From positions 62,001-126,000 of the forward strand of contig OX442316.1 of the NCBI GenBank assembly GCA_949358305.1: DNA of 64,000 bases, written 5' to 3'. Every line of letters starts with the position of its first letter. Position 1 is the stretch's first letter. The translations under genes and the position numbers were made by a program. Source of the stretch: Strigamia acuminata. Taxonomy: Eukaryota > Arthropoda > Chilopoda > Geophilomorpha > Linotaeniidae. This document shows, piece after piece, positions 14,191 through 27,362 of the stretch. The notes under the pieces are model-generated. The model saw nothing but the letters and a program-made list of their open reading frames with translations, had not been told where the DNA came from and ran no database searches.

Positions 14191-17100
14191 ACTTTTGATC
14201 TCATCACAGTTGACTTAGCACAAACACCACAAGTCCAATGTCTCTGAATGTTTAGAAATAGTGTTTAAACCTTAGTAGAAGCCTTCAATATAAGTTTTAG
14301 CAACACCCAAGCAATAAATTTTGAAAAAAAAATTTTGAGCTTATTTCACATCGCAGTTGACTTAGCACAAACACCACAAGACCAATGTCTCTGAATGTTC
14401 AGAAATAGTGTTTAAACCTTAGTAGAAGGCTCCAATGTAAGTTTTAGAAACATCCAACCAATGATTTGGGAGAATAGACTTTTGATCTCATCACAGTTGA
14501 CTTAGCACAAACACCACAAGTCCAGGGTCTCTGAATGTTTAGAAATAGTGTTTAAACCTTAGTAGAAGTTTTCAATATAAGTTTTAGCAACACCCAAGCA
14601 ATAAATTTTGAAAAAAAAATTTTGAGCTTATTTCACATCGCAGTTGACTTAGCACAAACACCACAAGACCAATGTCTCTGAATGTTCAGAAATAGTGTTT
14701 AAACCTTAGTAGAAGGCTCCAATGTAAGTTTTAGAAACATCCAACCGATGATTTGGGAGAATAGACTTTTGATCTCATCACAGTTGACTTAGCACAAACA
14801 CCACAAGACCAATGTCTCTGAATGTTCAGAAATAGTGTTTAAACCTTAGTAGAAGGCTCCAATGTAAGTTTTAGAAACATCCAACCAATGATTTGGGAGA
14901 ATAGACTTTTGATCTCATCACAGTTGACTTAGCACAAACACCACAAGACCAATGTCTCTGAATGTTCAGAAATAGTGTTTAAACCCTAGTAGAAGGCTCC
15001 AATGTAAGTTTTAGAAACATCCAACCGATAATTTGGGAGAATAGACTTTTGATCTCATCACAGTTGACTTAGCACAAACACCACAAGACCAATGTTTCTG
15101 AATGTTCAGAAATAGTGTTTAAACCTTAGTAGAAGGCTCTAATGTAAGTTTTAGAAACATTCAACCGATGATTTGGGAGAATAGACTTTTGATCTCATCA
15201 CAGTTGACTTAGCACAAACACCACAAGACCAATGTCTCTGAATGTTCAGAAATAGTGTTTAAACCTTAGTAGAAGGCTCCAATGTAAGTTTTAGAAACAT
15301 CCAACCGATGATTTGGGAGAATCGACTTTTGATCTCATCACAGTTGACTTAGCACAAACACCACAAGACCAATGTCTCTGAATGTTCAGAAATAGTGTTT
15401 AAACCTTAGTAGAAGGCTCCAATGTAAGTTTTAGAAACATCCAACCAATGATTTGGGAGAATAGACTTTTGATCTCATCACAGTTGACTTAGCACAAACA
15501 CCACAAGACCAATGTCTCTGAACGTTCAGAAATAGTGTTTAAACCTTAGTAGAAGCCTTCAATATAAGTTTTAGCAACACCCAAGCATTAAATTTTGAAA
15601 AAAAAATTTTGAGCTCATTTCACATCGCAGTTGACTTAGCACAAACACCACAAGACCAATGTCTCTGAATGTTCAGAAATAGTGTTTAAACCTTAGTAGA
15701 AGGCTCCAATGTAAGTTTTAGAAACATCCAACTGATGATTTGGGAGAATCGACTTTTGATCTCATCACAGTTGACTTAGCACAAACACCACAAGACCAAT
15801 GTCTCTGAATGTTCAGAAATAGTGTTTAAACCTTAGTAGAAGGCTCCAATGTAAGTTTTAGAAACATCCAACCAATGATTTGGGAGAATAGACTTTTGAT
15901 CTCATCACAGTTGACTTAGCACAAACACCACAAGACCAATGTCTCTGAACGTTCAGAAATAGTGTTTAAACCTTAGTAGAAGGCTCCAATGTAAGTTTTA
16001 GAAACATCCAACCAATGATTTGGGAGAATAAACTTTTGATCTCATCACAGTTGACTTAGCACAAACACCACAAAACCAATGTCTCTGAATGTTCAGAAAT
16101 AGTGTTTAAACCTTAGTAGAAGCCTTCAATATAAGTTTTAGCAACACCCAAGCATTAAATTTTGAAAAAAAAATTTTGAGTTCATTTCACATCGCAGTTG
16201 ACTTAGCACAAACACCACAAGACCAATGTCTCTGAATGTTCAGAAATAGTGTTTAAACCTTAGTAGAAGCCTTCAATATAAGTTTTAGCAACACCCAAGC
16301 AATAAAATTTGAAAAAAAAATTTTGAGCTTATTTCACATCGCAGTTGACTTAGCACAAACACCACAAGACCAATGTCTCTGAATGTTCAGAAATAGTGTT
16401 TAAACCTTAGTAGAAGGCTCCAATGTAAGTTTTAGAAACATCCAACTAATGATTTGGGAGAATAAACTTTTGATCTCATCACAGTTGACTTAGCACAAAC
16501 ACCACAAGTCTAATGTCTCTGAATGTTTAGAAATAGTGTTTAAACCTTAGTAGAAGCCTTCAATATAAGTTTTAGCAACACCCAAGCAATAAATTTTGAA
16601 AAAAAAATTTTGAGCTTATTTCACATCGCAGTTGACTTAGCACAAACACCACAAGACCAATGTCTCTGAATGTTCAGAAATAGTGTTTAAACCTTAGTAG
16701 AAGGCTCCAATGTAAGTTTTGGAAACATCCAACCAATGATTTGGGAGAATAGACTTTTGATCTCATCACAGTTGACTTAGCACAAACACCACAAGTCCAA
16801 TGTCTCTGAATGTTTAGAAATAGTGTTTAAACCTTAGTAGAAGCCTTCAATATAAGTTTTAGCAACACCCAAGCAATAAATTTTGAAAAAAAAATTTTGA
16901 GCTTATTTCACATCGCAGTTGACTTAGCACAAACACCACAAGACCAATGTCTCTGAATGTTCAGAAATAGTGTTTAAACCTTAGTAGAAGGCTCCAATGT
17001 AAGTTTTAGAAACATCCAACCGATGATTTGGGCGAATAGACTTTTGATCTCATCACAGTTGACTTAGCACAAACACCACAAGACCAATGTCTCTGAATGT

Positions 17101-19584
17101 TCAGAAATAGTGTTTAAACCTTAGTAGAAGGCTCCAATGTAAGTTTTAGAAACATTCAACCGATGATTTGGGAGAATAGACTTTTGATCTCATCACAGTT
17201 GACTTAGCACAAACACCACAAGTCCAATGTCTCTGAATGTTTAGAAATAGTGTTTAAACCTTAGTAGAAGCCTTCAATATAAGTTTTAGCAACACCCAAG
17301 CAATAAATTTTGAAAAAAAAATTTTGAGCTTATTTCACATCGCAGTTGACTTAGCACAAACACCACAAGACCAATGTCTCTGAATGTTCAGAAATAGTGT
17401 TTAAACCTTAGTAGAAGGCTCCAATGTAAGTTTTGGAAACATCCAACCAATGATTTGGGAGAATAGACTTTTGATCTCATCACAGTTGACTTAGCACAAA
17501 CACCACAAGTCCAATGTCTCTGAATGTTTAGAAATAGTGTTTAAACCTTAGTAGAAGCCTTCAATATAAGTTTTAGCAACACCCAAGCAATAAATTTTGA
17601 AAAAAAAATTTTGAGCTTATTTCACATCGCAGTTGACTTAGCACAAACACCACAAGACCAATGTCTCTGAATGTTCAGAAATAGTGTTTAAACCTTAGTA
17701 GAAGGCTCCAATGTAAGTTTTAGAAACATCCAACCAATGATTTGGGAGAATAGACTTTTGATCTCATCACAGTTGACTTAGCACAAACACCACAAGACCA
17801 ATGTCTCCTAACGTTCAGAAATAGTGTTTAAACCTTAGTAGAAGCCTTCAATATAAGTTTTAGCAACACCCAAGCATTAAATTTTGAAAAAAAAATTTTG
17901 AGCTCATTTCACATCGCAGTTGACTTAGCACAAACACCACAAGACCAATGTCTCTGAATGTTCAGAAATAGTGTTTAAACCTTAGTAGAAGGCTCCAATG
18001 TAAGTTTTAGAAACATCCAACCAATGATTTGGGAGAATAGACTTTTGATCTCATCACAGTTGACTTAGCACAAACACCACAAGACCAATGTCTCTGAACG
18101 TTCAGAAATAGTGTTTAAACCTTAGTAGAAGGCTCCAATGTAAGTTTTAGAAACATCCAACCAATGATTTGGGAGAATAAACTTTTGATCTCATCACAGT
18201 TGACTTAGCACAAACACCACAAGACCAATGTCTCTGAATGTTCAGAAATAGTGTTTAAACCTTAGTAGAAGCCTTCAATATAAGTTTTAGCAACACCCAA
18301 GCATTAAATTTTGAAAAAAAAATTTTGAGCTCATTTCACATCGCAGTTGACTTAGCACAAACACCACAAGACCAATGTCTCTGAATGTTCAGAAATAGTG
18401 TTTAAACCTTAGTAGAAGCCTTCAATATAAGTTTTAGCAACACCCAAGCAATAAAATTTGAAAAAAAAATTTTGAGCTTATTTCACATCGCAGTTGACTT
18501 AGCACAAACACCACAAGACCAATGTCTCTGAATGTTCAGAAATAGTGTTTAAACCTTAGTAGAAGGCTCCAATGTAAGTTTTAGAAACATCCAACTAATG
18601 ATTTGGGAGAATAAACTTTTGATCTCATCACAGTTGACTTAGCACAAACACCACAAGTCCAATGTCTCTGAATGTTTAGAAATAGTGTTTAAACCTTAGT
18701 AGAAGCCTTCAATATAAGTTTTAGCAACACCCAAGCAATAAATTTTGAAAAAAAAATTTTGAGCTTATTTCACATCGCAGTTGACTTAGCACAAACACCA
18801 CAAGACCAATGTCTCTGAATGTTCAGAAATAGTGTTTAAACCTTAGTAGAAGGCTCCAATGTAAGTTTTGGAAACATCCAACCAATGATTTGGGAGAATA
18901 GACTTTTGATCTCATCACAGTTGACTTAGCACAAACACCACAAGTCCAATGTCTCTGAATGTTTAGAAATAGTGTTTAAACCTTAGTAGAAGCCTTCAAT
19001 ATAAGTTTTAGCAACACCCAAGCAATAAATTTTGAAAAAAAAATTTTGAGTTTATTTCACATCGCAGTTGACTTAGCACAAACACCACAAGACCAATGTC
19101 TCTGAATGTTCAGAAATAGTGTTTAAACCTTAGTAGAAGGCTCCAATGTAAGTTTTAGAAACATCCAACCAATGATTTGGGAGAATAGACTTTTGATCCA
19201 ATCACAGTTGACTTAGCACAAACACCACAAGACCAATGTCTCTGAACGTTCAGAAATAGTGTTTAAACCTTAGTAGAAGGCTCCAATGTAAGTTTTAGAA
19301 ACATCCAACCAATGATTTGGGAGAATAAACTTTTGATCTCATCACAGTTGACTTAGCACAAACACCACAAAACCAATGTCTCTGAATGTTCAGAAATAGT
19401 GTTTAAACCTTAGTAGAAGCCTTCAATATAAGTTTTAGCAACACCCAAGCATTAAATTTTGAAAAAAAAATTTTGAGCTCATTTCACATCGCAGTTGACT
19501 TAGCACAAACACCACAAGACCAATGTCTCTGAATGTTCAGAAATAGTGTTTAAACCTTAGTAGAAGGCTCCAATGTAAGTTTTA
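14191..19584 (+). repeat. Mosaic satellite between the large duplications
   Basis: The same A and B monomers continue. From 14191 to about 16.1 kb the order resembles parts of the preceding 6943-bp unit, with an offset of 3541 bp from the TCCAGGG marker at 10980 to that at 14521, followed by a shuffled set of A variants. From about 16.2 kb, A-B dimers and a unit of about 1575 bp marked by CCAACTAATG (near 18594 and 20168) and TTTTGATCCAATC (19199 and 20774) take over. Nothing other than satellite is visible. Confidence 0.8.
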
Positions 19585-21072
19585 GAAACATCCAACCAAT
19601 GATTTGGGAGAATAGACTTTTGATCTCATCACAGTTGACTTAGCACAAACACCACAAGACCAATGTCTCTGAACGTTCAGAAATAGTGTTTAAACCTTAG
19701 TAGAAGGCTCCAATGTAAGTTTTAGAAACATCCAACCAATGATTTGGGAGAATAAACTTTTGATCTCATCACAGTTGACTTAGCACAAACACCACAAGAC
19801 CAATGTCTCTGAATGTTCAGAAATAGTGTTTAAACCTTAGTAGAAGCCTTCAATATAAGTTTTAGCAACACCCAAGCATTAAATTTTGAAAAAAAAATTT
19901 TGAGCTCATTTCACATCGCAGTTGACTTAGCACAAACACCACAAGACCAATGTCTCTGAATGTTCAGAAATAGTGTTTAAACCTTAGTAGAAGCCTTCAA
20001 TATAAGTTTTAGCAACACCCAAGCAATAAAATTTGAAAAAAAAATTTTGAGCTTATTTCACATCGCAGTTGACTTAGCACAAACACCACAAGACCAATGT
20101 CTCTGAATGTTCAGAAATAGTGTTTAAACCTTAGTAGAAGGCTCCAATGTAAGTTTTAGAAACATCCAACTAATGATTTGGGAGAATAAACTTTTGATCT
20201 CATCACAGTTGACTTAGCACAAACACCACAAGTCCAATGTCTCTGAATGTTTAGAAATAGTGTTTAAACCTTAGTAGAAGCCTTCAATATAAGTTTTAGC
20301 AACACCCAAGCAATAAATTTTGAAAAAAAAATTTTGAGCTTATTTCACATCGCAGTTGACTTAGCACAAACACCACAAGACCAATGTCTCTGAATGTTCA
20401 GAAATAGTGTTTAAACCTTAGTAGAAGGCTCCAATGTAAGTTTTGGAAACATCCAACCAATGATTTGGGAGAATAGACTTTTGATCTCATCACAGTTGAC
20501 TTAGCACAAACACCACAAGTCCAATGTCTCTGAATGTTTAGAAATAGTGTTTAAACCTTAGTAGAAGCCTTCAATATAAGTTTTAGCAACACCCAAGCAA
20601 TAAATTTTGAAAAAAAAATTTTGAGTTTATTTCACATCGCAGTTGACTTAGCACAAACACCACAAGACCAATGTCTCTGAATGTTCAGAAATAGTGTTTA
20701 AACCTTAGTAGAAGGCTCCAATGTAAGTTTTAGAAACATCCAACCAATGATTTGGGAGAATAGACTTTTGATCCAATCACAGTTGACTTAGCACAAACAC
20801 CACAAGACCAATGTCTCTGAACGTTCAGAAATAGTGTTTAAACCTTAGTAGAAGGCTCCAATGTAAGTTTTAGAAACATCCAACCAATGATTTGGGAGAA
20901 TAAACTTTTGATCTCATCACAGTTGACTTAGCACAAACACCACAAAACCAATGTCTCTGAATGTTCAGAAATAGTGTTTAAACCTTAGTAGAAGCCTTCA
21001 ATATAAGTTTTAGCAACACCCAAGCATTAAATTTTGAAAAAAAAATTTTGAGCTCATTTCACATCGCAGTTG

Positions 21073-21076
21073 ACTT
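21073..21076 (+). other. Paralogous empty target site (ACTT)
   Basis: In copy 1 of the 5166-bp repeat the sequence reads GTTGACTTAGCAC without interruption. The equivalent place in copy 2 is ACTT, element, ACTT. This independently fixes the element ends and the 4-bp duplication. Confidence 0.9.
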
Positions 21077-22221
21077 AGCACAAACACCACAAGACCAATG
21101 TCTCTGAATGTTCAGAAATAGTGTTTAAACCTTAGTAGAAGCCTTCAATATAAGTTTTAGCAACACCCAAGCAATAAAATTTGAAAAAAAAATTTTGAGC
21201 TTATTTCACATCGCAGTTGACTTAGCACAAACACCACAAGACCAATGTCTCTGAATGTTCAGAAAGAGTGTTTAAACCTTAGTAGAAGGCTCCAATGTAA
21301 GTTTTAGAAACATCCAACTAATGATTTGGGAGAATAAACTTTTGATCTCATCACAGTTGACTTAGCACAAACACCACAAGTCCAATGTCTCTGAATGTTT
21401 AGAAATAGTGTTTAAACCTTAGTAGAAGCCTTCAATATAAGTTTTAGCAACACCCAAGCAATAAATTTTGAAAAAAAAATTTTGAGCTTATTTCACATCG
21501 CAGTTGACTTAGCACAAACACCACAAGACCAATGTCTCTGAATGTTCAGAAATAGTGTTTAAACCTTAGTAGAAGCCTTCAATATAAGTTTTAGCAACAC
21601 CCAAGCAATAAATTTTGAAAAAAAAATTTTGAGCTTATTTCACATCGCAGTTGACTTAGCACAAACACCACAAGACCAATGTCTCTGAATGTTCAGAAAT
21701 AGTGTTTAAACCTTAGTAGAAGGCTCCAATGTAAGTTTTGGAAACATCCAACCAATGATTTGGGAGAATAGACTTTTGATCTCATCACAGTTGACTTAGC
21801 ACAAACACCACAAGTCTAATGTCTCTGAATGTTTAGAAATAGTGTTTAAACCTTAGTAGAAGCCTTCAATATAAGTTTTAGCAACACCCAAGCAATAAAT
21901 TTTGAAAAAAAAATTTTGAGCTTATTTCACATCGCAGTTGACTTAGCACAAACACCACAAGACCAATGTCTCTGAATGTTCAGAAATAGTGTTTAAACCT
22001 TAGTAGAAGGCTCCAATGTAAGTTTTAGAAACATCCAACCAATGATTTGGGAGAATAGACTTTTGATCTCATCACAGTTGACTTAGCACAAACACCACAA
22101 GTCCAATGTCTCTGAATGTTTAGAAATAGTGTTTAAACCTTAGTAGAAGCCTTCAATATAAGTTTTAGCAACACCCAAGCAATAAATTTTGAAAAAAAAA
22201 TTTTGAGCTTATTTCACATCG

Positions 22222-22508
22222 CAGTTGACTTAGCACAAACACCACAAGACCAATGTCTCTGAATGTTCAGAAATAGTGTTTAAACCTTAGTAGAAGGCTC
22301 CAATGTAAGTTTTGGAAACATCCAACCAATGATTTGGGAGAATAGACTTTTGATCTCATCACAGTTGACTTAGCACAAACACCACAAGTCCAATGTCTCT
22401 GAATGTTTAGAAATAGTGTTTAAACCTTAGTAGAAGCCTTCAATATAAGTTTTAGCAACACCCAAGCAATAAATTTTGAAAAAAAAATTTTGAGCTTATT
22501 TCACATCG
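22222..22508 (+). repeat. Representative A-B dimer (287 bp)
   Basis: One 140-bp A monomer with the TTTTGGAAAC variant (22222-22361) followed by one 147-bp B monomer with GTCCAATG and ATGTTTAG (22362-22508). This pair, with the same linked variants, recurs many times between about 16.6 and 46 kb, for example around 20.4, 23.3, 37.2, 41.6 and 42.9 kb. It is therefore a dimeric higher-order unit being amplified as a pair rather than chance alternation. Confidence 0.88.
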
Positions 22509-25500
22509 CAGTTGACTTAGCACAAACACCACAAGACCAATGTCTCTGAATGTTCAGAAATAGTGTTTAAACCTTAGTAGAAGGCTCCAATGTAAGTTTT
22601 GGAAACATCCAACCAATGATTTGGGAGAATAGACTTTTGATCTCATCACAGTTGACTTAGCACAAACACCACAAGTCCAATGTCTCTGAATGTTTAGAAA
22701 TAGTGTTTAAACCTTAGTAGAAGCCTTCAATATAAGTTTTAGCAACACCCAAGCAATAAATTTTGAAAAAAAAATTTTGAGCTTATTTCACATCGCAGTT
22801 GACTTAGCACAAACACCACAAGACCAATGTCTCTGAATGTTCAGAAATAGTGTTTAAACCTTAGTAGAAGGCTCCAATGTAAGTTTTAGAAACATCCAAC
22901 CAATGATTTGGGAGAATAGACTTTTGATCTCATCACAGTTGACTTAGCACAAACACCACAAGACCAATGTCTCTGAACGTTCAGAAATAGTGTTTAAACC
23001 TTAGTAGAAGGCTCCAATGTAAGTTTTAGAAACATCCAACCAATGATTTGGGAGAATAAACTTTTGATCTCATCACAGTTGACTTAGCACAAACACCACA
23101 AAACCAATGTCTCTGAATGTTTAGAAATAGTGTTTAAACCTTAGTAGAAGCCTTCAATATAAGTTTTAGCAACACCCAAGCAATAAATTTTGAAAAAAAA
23201 ATTTTGAGCTTATTTCACATCGCAGTTGACTTAGCACAAACACCACAAGACCAATGTCTCTGAATGTTCAGAAATAGTGTTTAAACCTTAGTAGAAGGCT
23301 CCAATGTAAGTTTTGGAAACATCCAACCAATGATTTGGGAGAATAGACTTTTGATCTCATCACAGTTGACTTAGCACAAACACCACAAGTCCAATGTCTC
23401 TGAATGTTTAGAAATAGTGTTTAAACCTTAGTAGAAGCCTTCAATATAAGTTTTAGCAACACCCAAGCAATAAATTTTGAAAAAAAAATTTTGAGCTTAT
23501 TTCACATCGCAGTTGACTTAGCACAAACACCACAAGACCAATGTCTCTGAATGTTCAGAAATAGTGTTTAAACCTTAGTAGAAGGCTCCAATGTAAGTTT
23601 TGGAAACATCCAACCAATGATTTGGGAGAATAGACTTTTGATCTCATCACAGTTGACTTAGCACAAACACCACAAGACCAATGTCTCTGAACGTTCAGAA
23701 ATAGTGTTTAAACCTTAGTAGAAGGCTCCAATGTAAGTTTTAGAAACATCCAACCAATGATTTGGGAGAATAAACTTTTGATCTCATCACAGTTGACTTA
23801 GCACAAACACCACAAAACCAATGTCTCTGAATGTTCAGAAATAGTGTTTAAACCTTAGTAGAAGCCTTCAATATAAGTTTTAGCAACACCCAAGCATTAA
23901 ATTTTGAAAAAAAAATTTTGAGCTCATTTCACATCGCAGTTGACTTAGCACAAACACCACAAGACCAATGTCTCTGAATGTTCAGAAATAGTGTTTAAAC
24001 CTTAGTAGAAGCCTTCAATATAAGTTTTAGCAACACCCAAGCAATAAAATTTGAAAAAAAAATTTTGAGCTTATTTCACATCGCAGTTGACTTAGCACAA
24101 ACACCACAAGACCAATGTCTCTGAATGTTCAGAAATAGTGTTTAAACCTTAGTAGAAGGCTCCAATGTAAGTTTTAGAAACATCCAACTAATGATTTGGG
24201 AGAATAAACTTTTGATCTCATCACAGTTGACTTAGCACAAACACCACAAGTCCAATGTCTCTGAATGTTTAGAAATAGTGTTTAAACCTTAGTAGAAGCC
24301 TTCAATATAAGTTTTAGCAACACCCAAGCAATAAATTTTGAAAAAAAAATTTTGAGCTTATTTCACATCGCAGTTGACTTAGCACAAACACCACAAGACC
24401 AATGTCTCTGAATGTTCAGAAATAGTGTTTAAACCTTAGTAGAAGGCTCCAATGTAAGTTTTGGAAACATCCAACCAATGATTTGGGAGAATAGACTTTT
24501 GATCTCATCACAGTTGACTTAGCACAAACACCACAAGTCCAATGTCTCTGAATGTTTAGAAATAGTGTTTAAACCTTAGTAGAAGCCTTCAATATAAGTT
24601 TTAGCAACACCCAAGCAATAAATTTTGAAAAAAAAATTTTGAGCTTATTTCACATCGCAGTTGACTTAGCACAAACACCACAAGACCAATGTCTCTGAAT
24701 GTTCAGAAATAGTGTTTAAACCTTAGTAGAAGGCTCCAATGTAAGTTTTGGAAACATCCAACCAATGATTTGGGAGAATAGACTTTTGATCTCATCACAG
24801 TTGACTTAGCACAAACACCACAAGACCAATGTCTCTGAACGTTCAGAAATAGTGTTTAAACCTTAGTAGAAGGCTCCAATGTAAGTTTTAGAAACATCCA
24901 ACCAATGATTTGGGAGAATAAACTTTTGATCTCATCACAGTTGACTTAGCACAAACACCACAAGACCAATGTCTCTGAATGTTCAGAAATAGTGTTTAAA
25001 CCTTAGTAGAAGCCTTCAATATAAGTTTTAGCAACACCCAAGCATTAAATTTTGAAAAAAAAATTTTGAGCTCATTTCACATCGCAGTTGACTTAGCACA
25101 AACACCACAAGACCAATGTCTCTGAATGTTCAGAAATAGTGTTTAAACCTTAGTAGAAGCCTTCAATATAAGTTTTAGCAACACCCAAGCAATAAAATTT
25201 GAAAAAAAAATTTTGAGCTTATTTCACATCGCAGTTGACTTAGCACAAACACCACAAGACCAATGTCTCTGAATGTTCAGAAATAGTGTTTAAACCTTAG
25301 TAGAAGGCTCCAATGTAAGTTTTAGAAACATCCAACTAATGATTTGGGAGAATAAACTTTTGATCTCATCACAGTTGACTTAGCACAAACACCACAAGTC
25401 CAATGTCTCTGAATGTTTAGAAATAGTGTTTAAACCTTAGTAGAAGCCTTCAATATAAGTTTTAGCAACACCCAAGCAATAAATTTTGAAAAAAAAATTT

Positions 25501-26238
25501 TGAGCTTATTTCACATCGCAGTTGACTTAGCACAAACACCACAAGACCAATGTCTCTGAATGTTCAGAAATAGTGTTTAAACCTTAGTAGAAGGCTCCAA
25601 TGTAAGTTTTGGAAACATCCAACCAATGATTTGGGAGAATAGACTTTTGATCTCATCACAGTTGACTTAGCACAAACACCACAAGTCCAATGTCTCTGAA
25701 TGTTTAGAAATAGTGTTTAAACCTTAGTAGAAGCCTTCAATATAAGTTTTAGCAACACCCAAGCAATAAATTTTGAAAAAAAAATTTTGAGTTTATTTCA
25801 CATCGCAGTTGACTTAGCACAAACACCACAAGACCAATGTCTCTGAATGTTCAGAAATAGTGTTTAAACCTTAGTAGAAGGCTCCAATGTAAGTTTTAGA
25901 AACATCCAACCAATGATTTGGGAGAATAGACTTTTGATCCAATCACAGTTGACTTAGCACAAACACCACAAGACCAATGTCTCTGAACGTTCAGAAATAG
26001 TGTTTAAACCTTAGTAGAAGGCTCCAATGTAAGTTTTAGAAACATCCAACCAATGATTTGGGAGAATAAACTTTTGATCTCATCACAGTTGACTTAGCAC
26101 AAACACCACAAAACCAATGTCTCTGAATGTTCAGAAATAGTGTTTAAACCTTAGTAGAAGCCTTCAATATAAGTTTTAGCAACACCCAAGCATTAAATTT
26201 TGAAAAAAAAATTTTGAGCTCATTTCACATCGCAGTTG

Positions 26239-26242
26239 ACTT
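26239..26242 (+). repeat. Target site duplication, left (ACTT)
   Basis: The last four satellite bases before the element. The identical ACTT follows the 3' LTR and continues as AGCAC, restoring the satellite motif. Four bases is within the 4-6 bp range known for BEL/Pao integration. Confidence 0.93.
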
Positions 26243-26570
26243 TGTTGCAAGACAGCGTAGAAATTGTTGTGCTATTTTATTGTCAATATTTTTACCATTT
26301 TCTTTGAGTTGATTAAAATCTTTAAGTGTTTTAATTTCCTTTGCCTAATTGGTATTTTTCACTTTTCAGATTTTTTATTGCCTATTAAAGTGTTTTGACT
26401 TGATTTTTATTCATACTTTTCAATATTCAGTAATGTTTATGCTTTGTATTGATTTCAAATATCTTATTCCGTGCATTTATTGACTTATTCACTTGTTTTT
26501 TGAGAGTTTGTGTTGATTCCGAACTGTTTTGGTGCAAATTTCGTTACCTAGCATACAATTGCGATGCTAG

Positions 26571-26578
26571 TGACGTCA
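26571..26578 (+). promoter_or_regulatory. CRE-like palindrome TGACGTCA in U3
   Basis: A perfect 8-bp cAMP response element, the consensus for CREB/ATF family factors. It lies about 330 bp into the LTR and is repeated at 34428-34435 in the 3' LTR. Chance expectation in 1.5 kb is low (about 0.02). Factor binding is inferred from the motif only. Confidence 0.5.
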
Positions 26579-26941
26579 TTTTTCTGTTTCCCGTAAAGTT
26601 ACGGTTCCGTCTTCTAACCTTTTGTTTGGTACTTTTCTAATCATTTGGAATTTTATTAAGCATTCGTTTAGACTAATTCAAGCATGCTCTTTCTATCTAG
26701 ATGCATCAAAACTGCTTTGGAAGTTCCGTTTGTTTGGTTTGAACGTTCGTTTCCATCTGCCATAAAAGCGCAGCCGGGAATGTTCGTTTGGCCGATAAAT
26801 TCGTATTTATTCAATCTGTGTATTTTATTCCGATGTTTTGTGAAGAGAATTGATAATTATTCTTGTTATTTAATCGATACTTTATTGATTATATACATTT
26901 AGTGTTTTTACATTCATTTTACGTGTGATTTTGCCGCCGAT

Positions 26942-27019
26942 GTTATGTTCGCCGGACGCCATGTTTGATCCAACACCTTTGTTATGTTCGCCGGTCGCCA
27001 TGTTTGTCCCAAGCGACGA
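26942..27019 (+). repeat. 39-bp tandem duplication with paired YY1-type sites
   Basis: Two copies with a 39-bp period (26942-26980 and 26981-27019), each starting GTTATGTTCGCCGG and continuing into CGCCATGTTTG. Each holds a perfect match to the YY1/Pho-type consensus GNCGCCATNTT, at 26955-26965 and 26994-27004. The copies differ by A/T before CGCC and by a small change after TTTG. Repeated in the 3' LTR starting at 34799. Confidence 0.6.
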
Positions 27020-27060
27020 TTACACAATGTAACCGTTATTTTTGTATTTTATATCACATA

Positions 27061-27068
27061 ATTTGCAT
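27061..27068 (+). promoter_or_regulatory. Octamer motif ATTTGCAT
   Basis: An exact POU/Oct octamer on the + strand in U3, also at 34918-34925. One 8-bp match in an AT-rich LTR may be chance; recorded because it accompanies other perfect consensus sites. Confidence 0.3.
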
Positions 27069-27362
27069 TTACTATTACATTGCGTTATTATTCAGTATGT
27101 ATTCTTCGATAATTTTGTGCTTTTGTACCGATCGAAATTCAAATGTGATCGTTATGTAATTTTCCTGGCCTGTGATTGGCTATCGTCAATCCTCTCTTTC
27201 CGAGATCGGTTTATTGCTAATATCTCATTGTTTAACGTGTTTTTGGACATTGTTGTGATTAGCTTTTTTGTTCACCGCATTCTTGTGGTCATTTCAATGT
27301 ATTTCAATGTATTTTTAGTGCATTTTTAAGCAAATGCCAACTTTGCCGTGATCTTGTTTCCT

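Larger units (their letters stand above)
19585..24750 (+). repeat. 5166-bp higher-order repeat, copy 1 (empty copy)
   Basis: Matches the following block at an offset of 5166 bp on the left side of the retroelement and 14588 bp on the right side. The difference of 9422 bp is the 9418-bp element plus its 4-bp target duplication. Markers are TTTTGATCCAATC (20774 with 25940), the private variant AAAGAGTG (G at 21266 with 35854), GTCTAATG (about 21814 with 36402) and a B-B pair near 21.5 kb with its partner near 36.1 kb. This copy carries the uninterrupted target at 21073-21076. Confidence 0.88.
1..26242 (+). repeat. Satellite DNA array, left block
   Basis: Head-to-tail satellite, every monomer in the same orientation, anchored by the shared motif CAGTTGACTTAGCAC. 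Monomer A is 140 bp and about 36% GC by hand count. Monomer B is 147 bp and shares the first ~90 bp, but its right half is different and AT-rich. From 1 to about 16 kb, runs of two to five A monomers are punctuated by single B monomers. From about 16.2 kb the pattern shifts to mostly alternating A-B dimers of 287 bp. At ~142 bp per monomer this is roughly 185 monomers. No frame of 60 codons or more is open on either strand, so it is non-coding. Monomers differ by a small set of recurring substitutions, which show larger duplicated blocks. A centromeric or pericentromeric location is plausible for such a homogeneous array but is inference only; I cannot name the satellite family. Confidence 0.98.

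Noticed and set aside
1-26242. CRISPR-like array of direct repeats
   Set aside because: There are no unique spacers; repeat and intervening sequence are both conserved in every unit, and the context is an animal satellite with no cas genes.
1-26242. CENP-B box in the satellite monomers
   Set aside because: No monomer contains a TTCG...CGGG pattern; CG dinucleotides are few, so the canonical box is absent.
26449-27329. Short frames of 63-95 codons in the LTR, repeated in the 3' LTR
   Set aside because: AT-rich, hydrophobic chance frames without domain features; they appear twice only because the LTR does.
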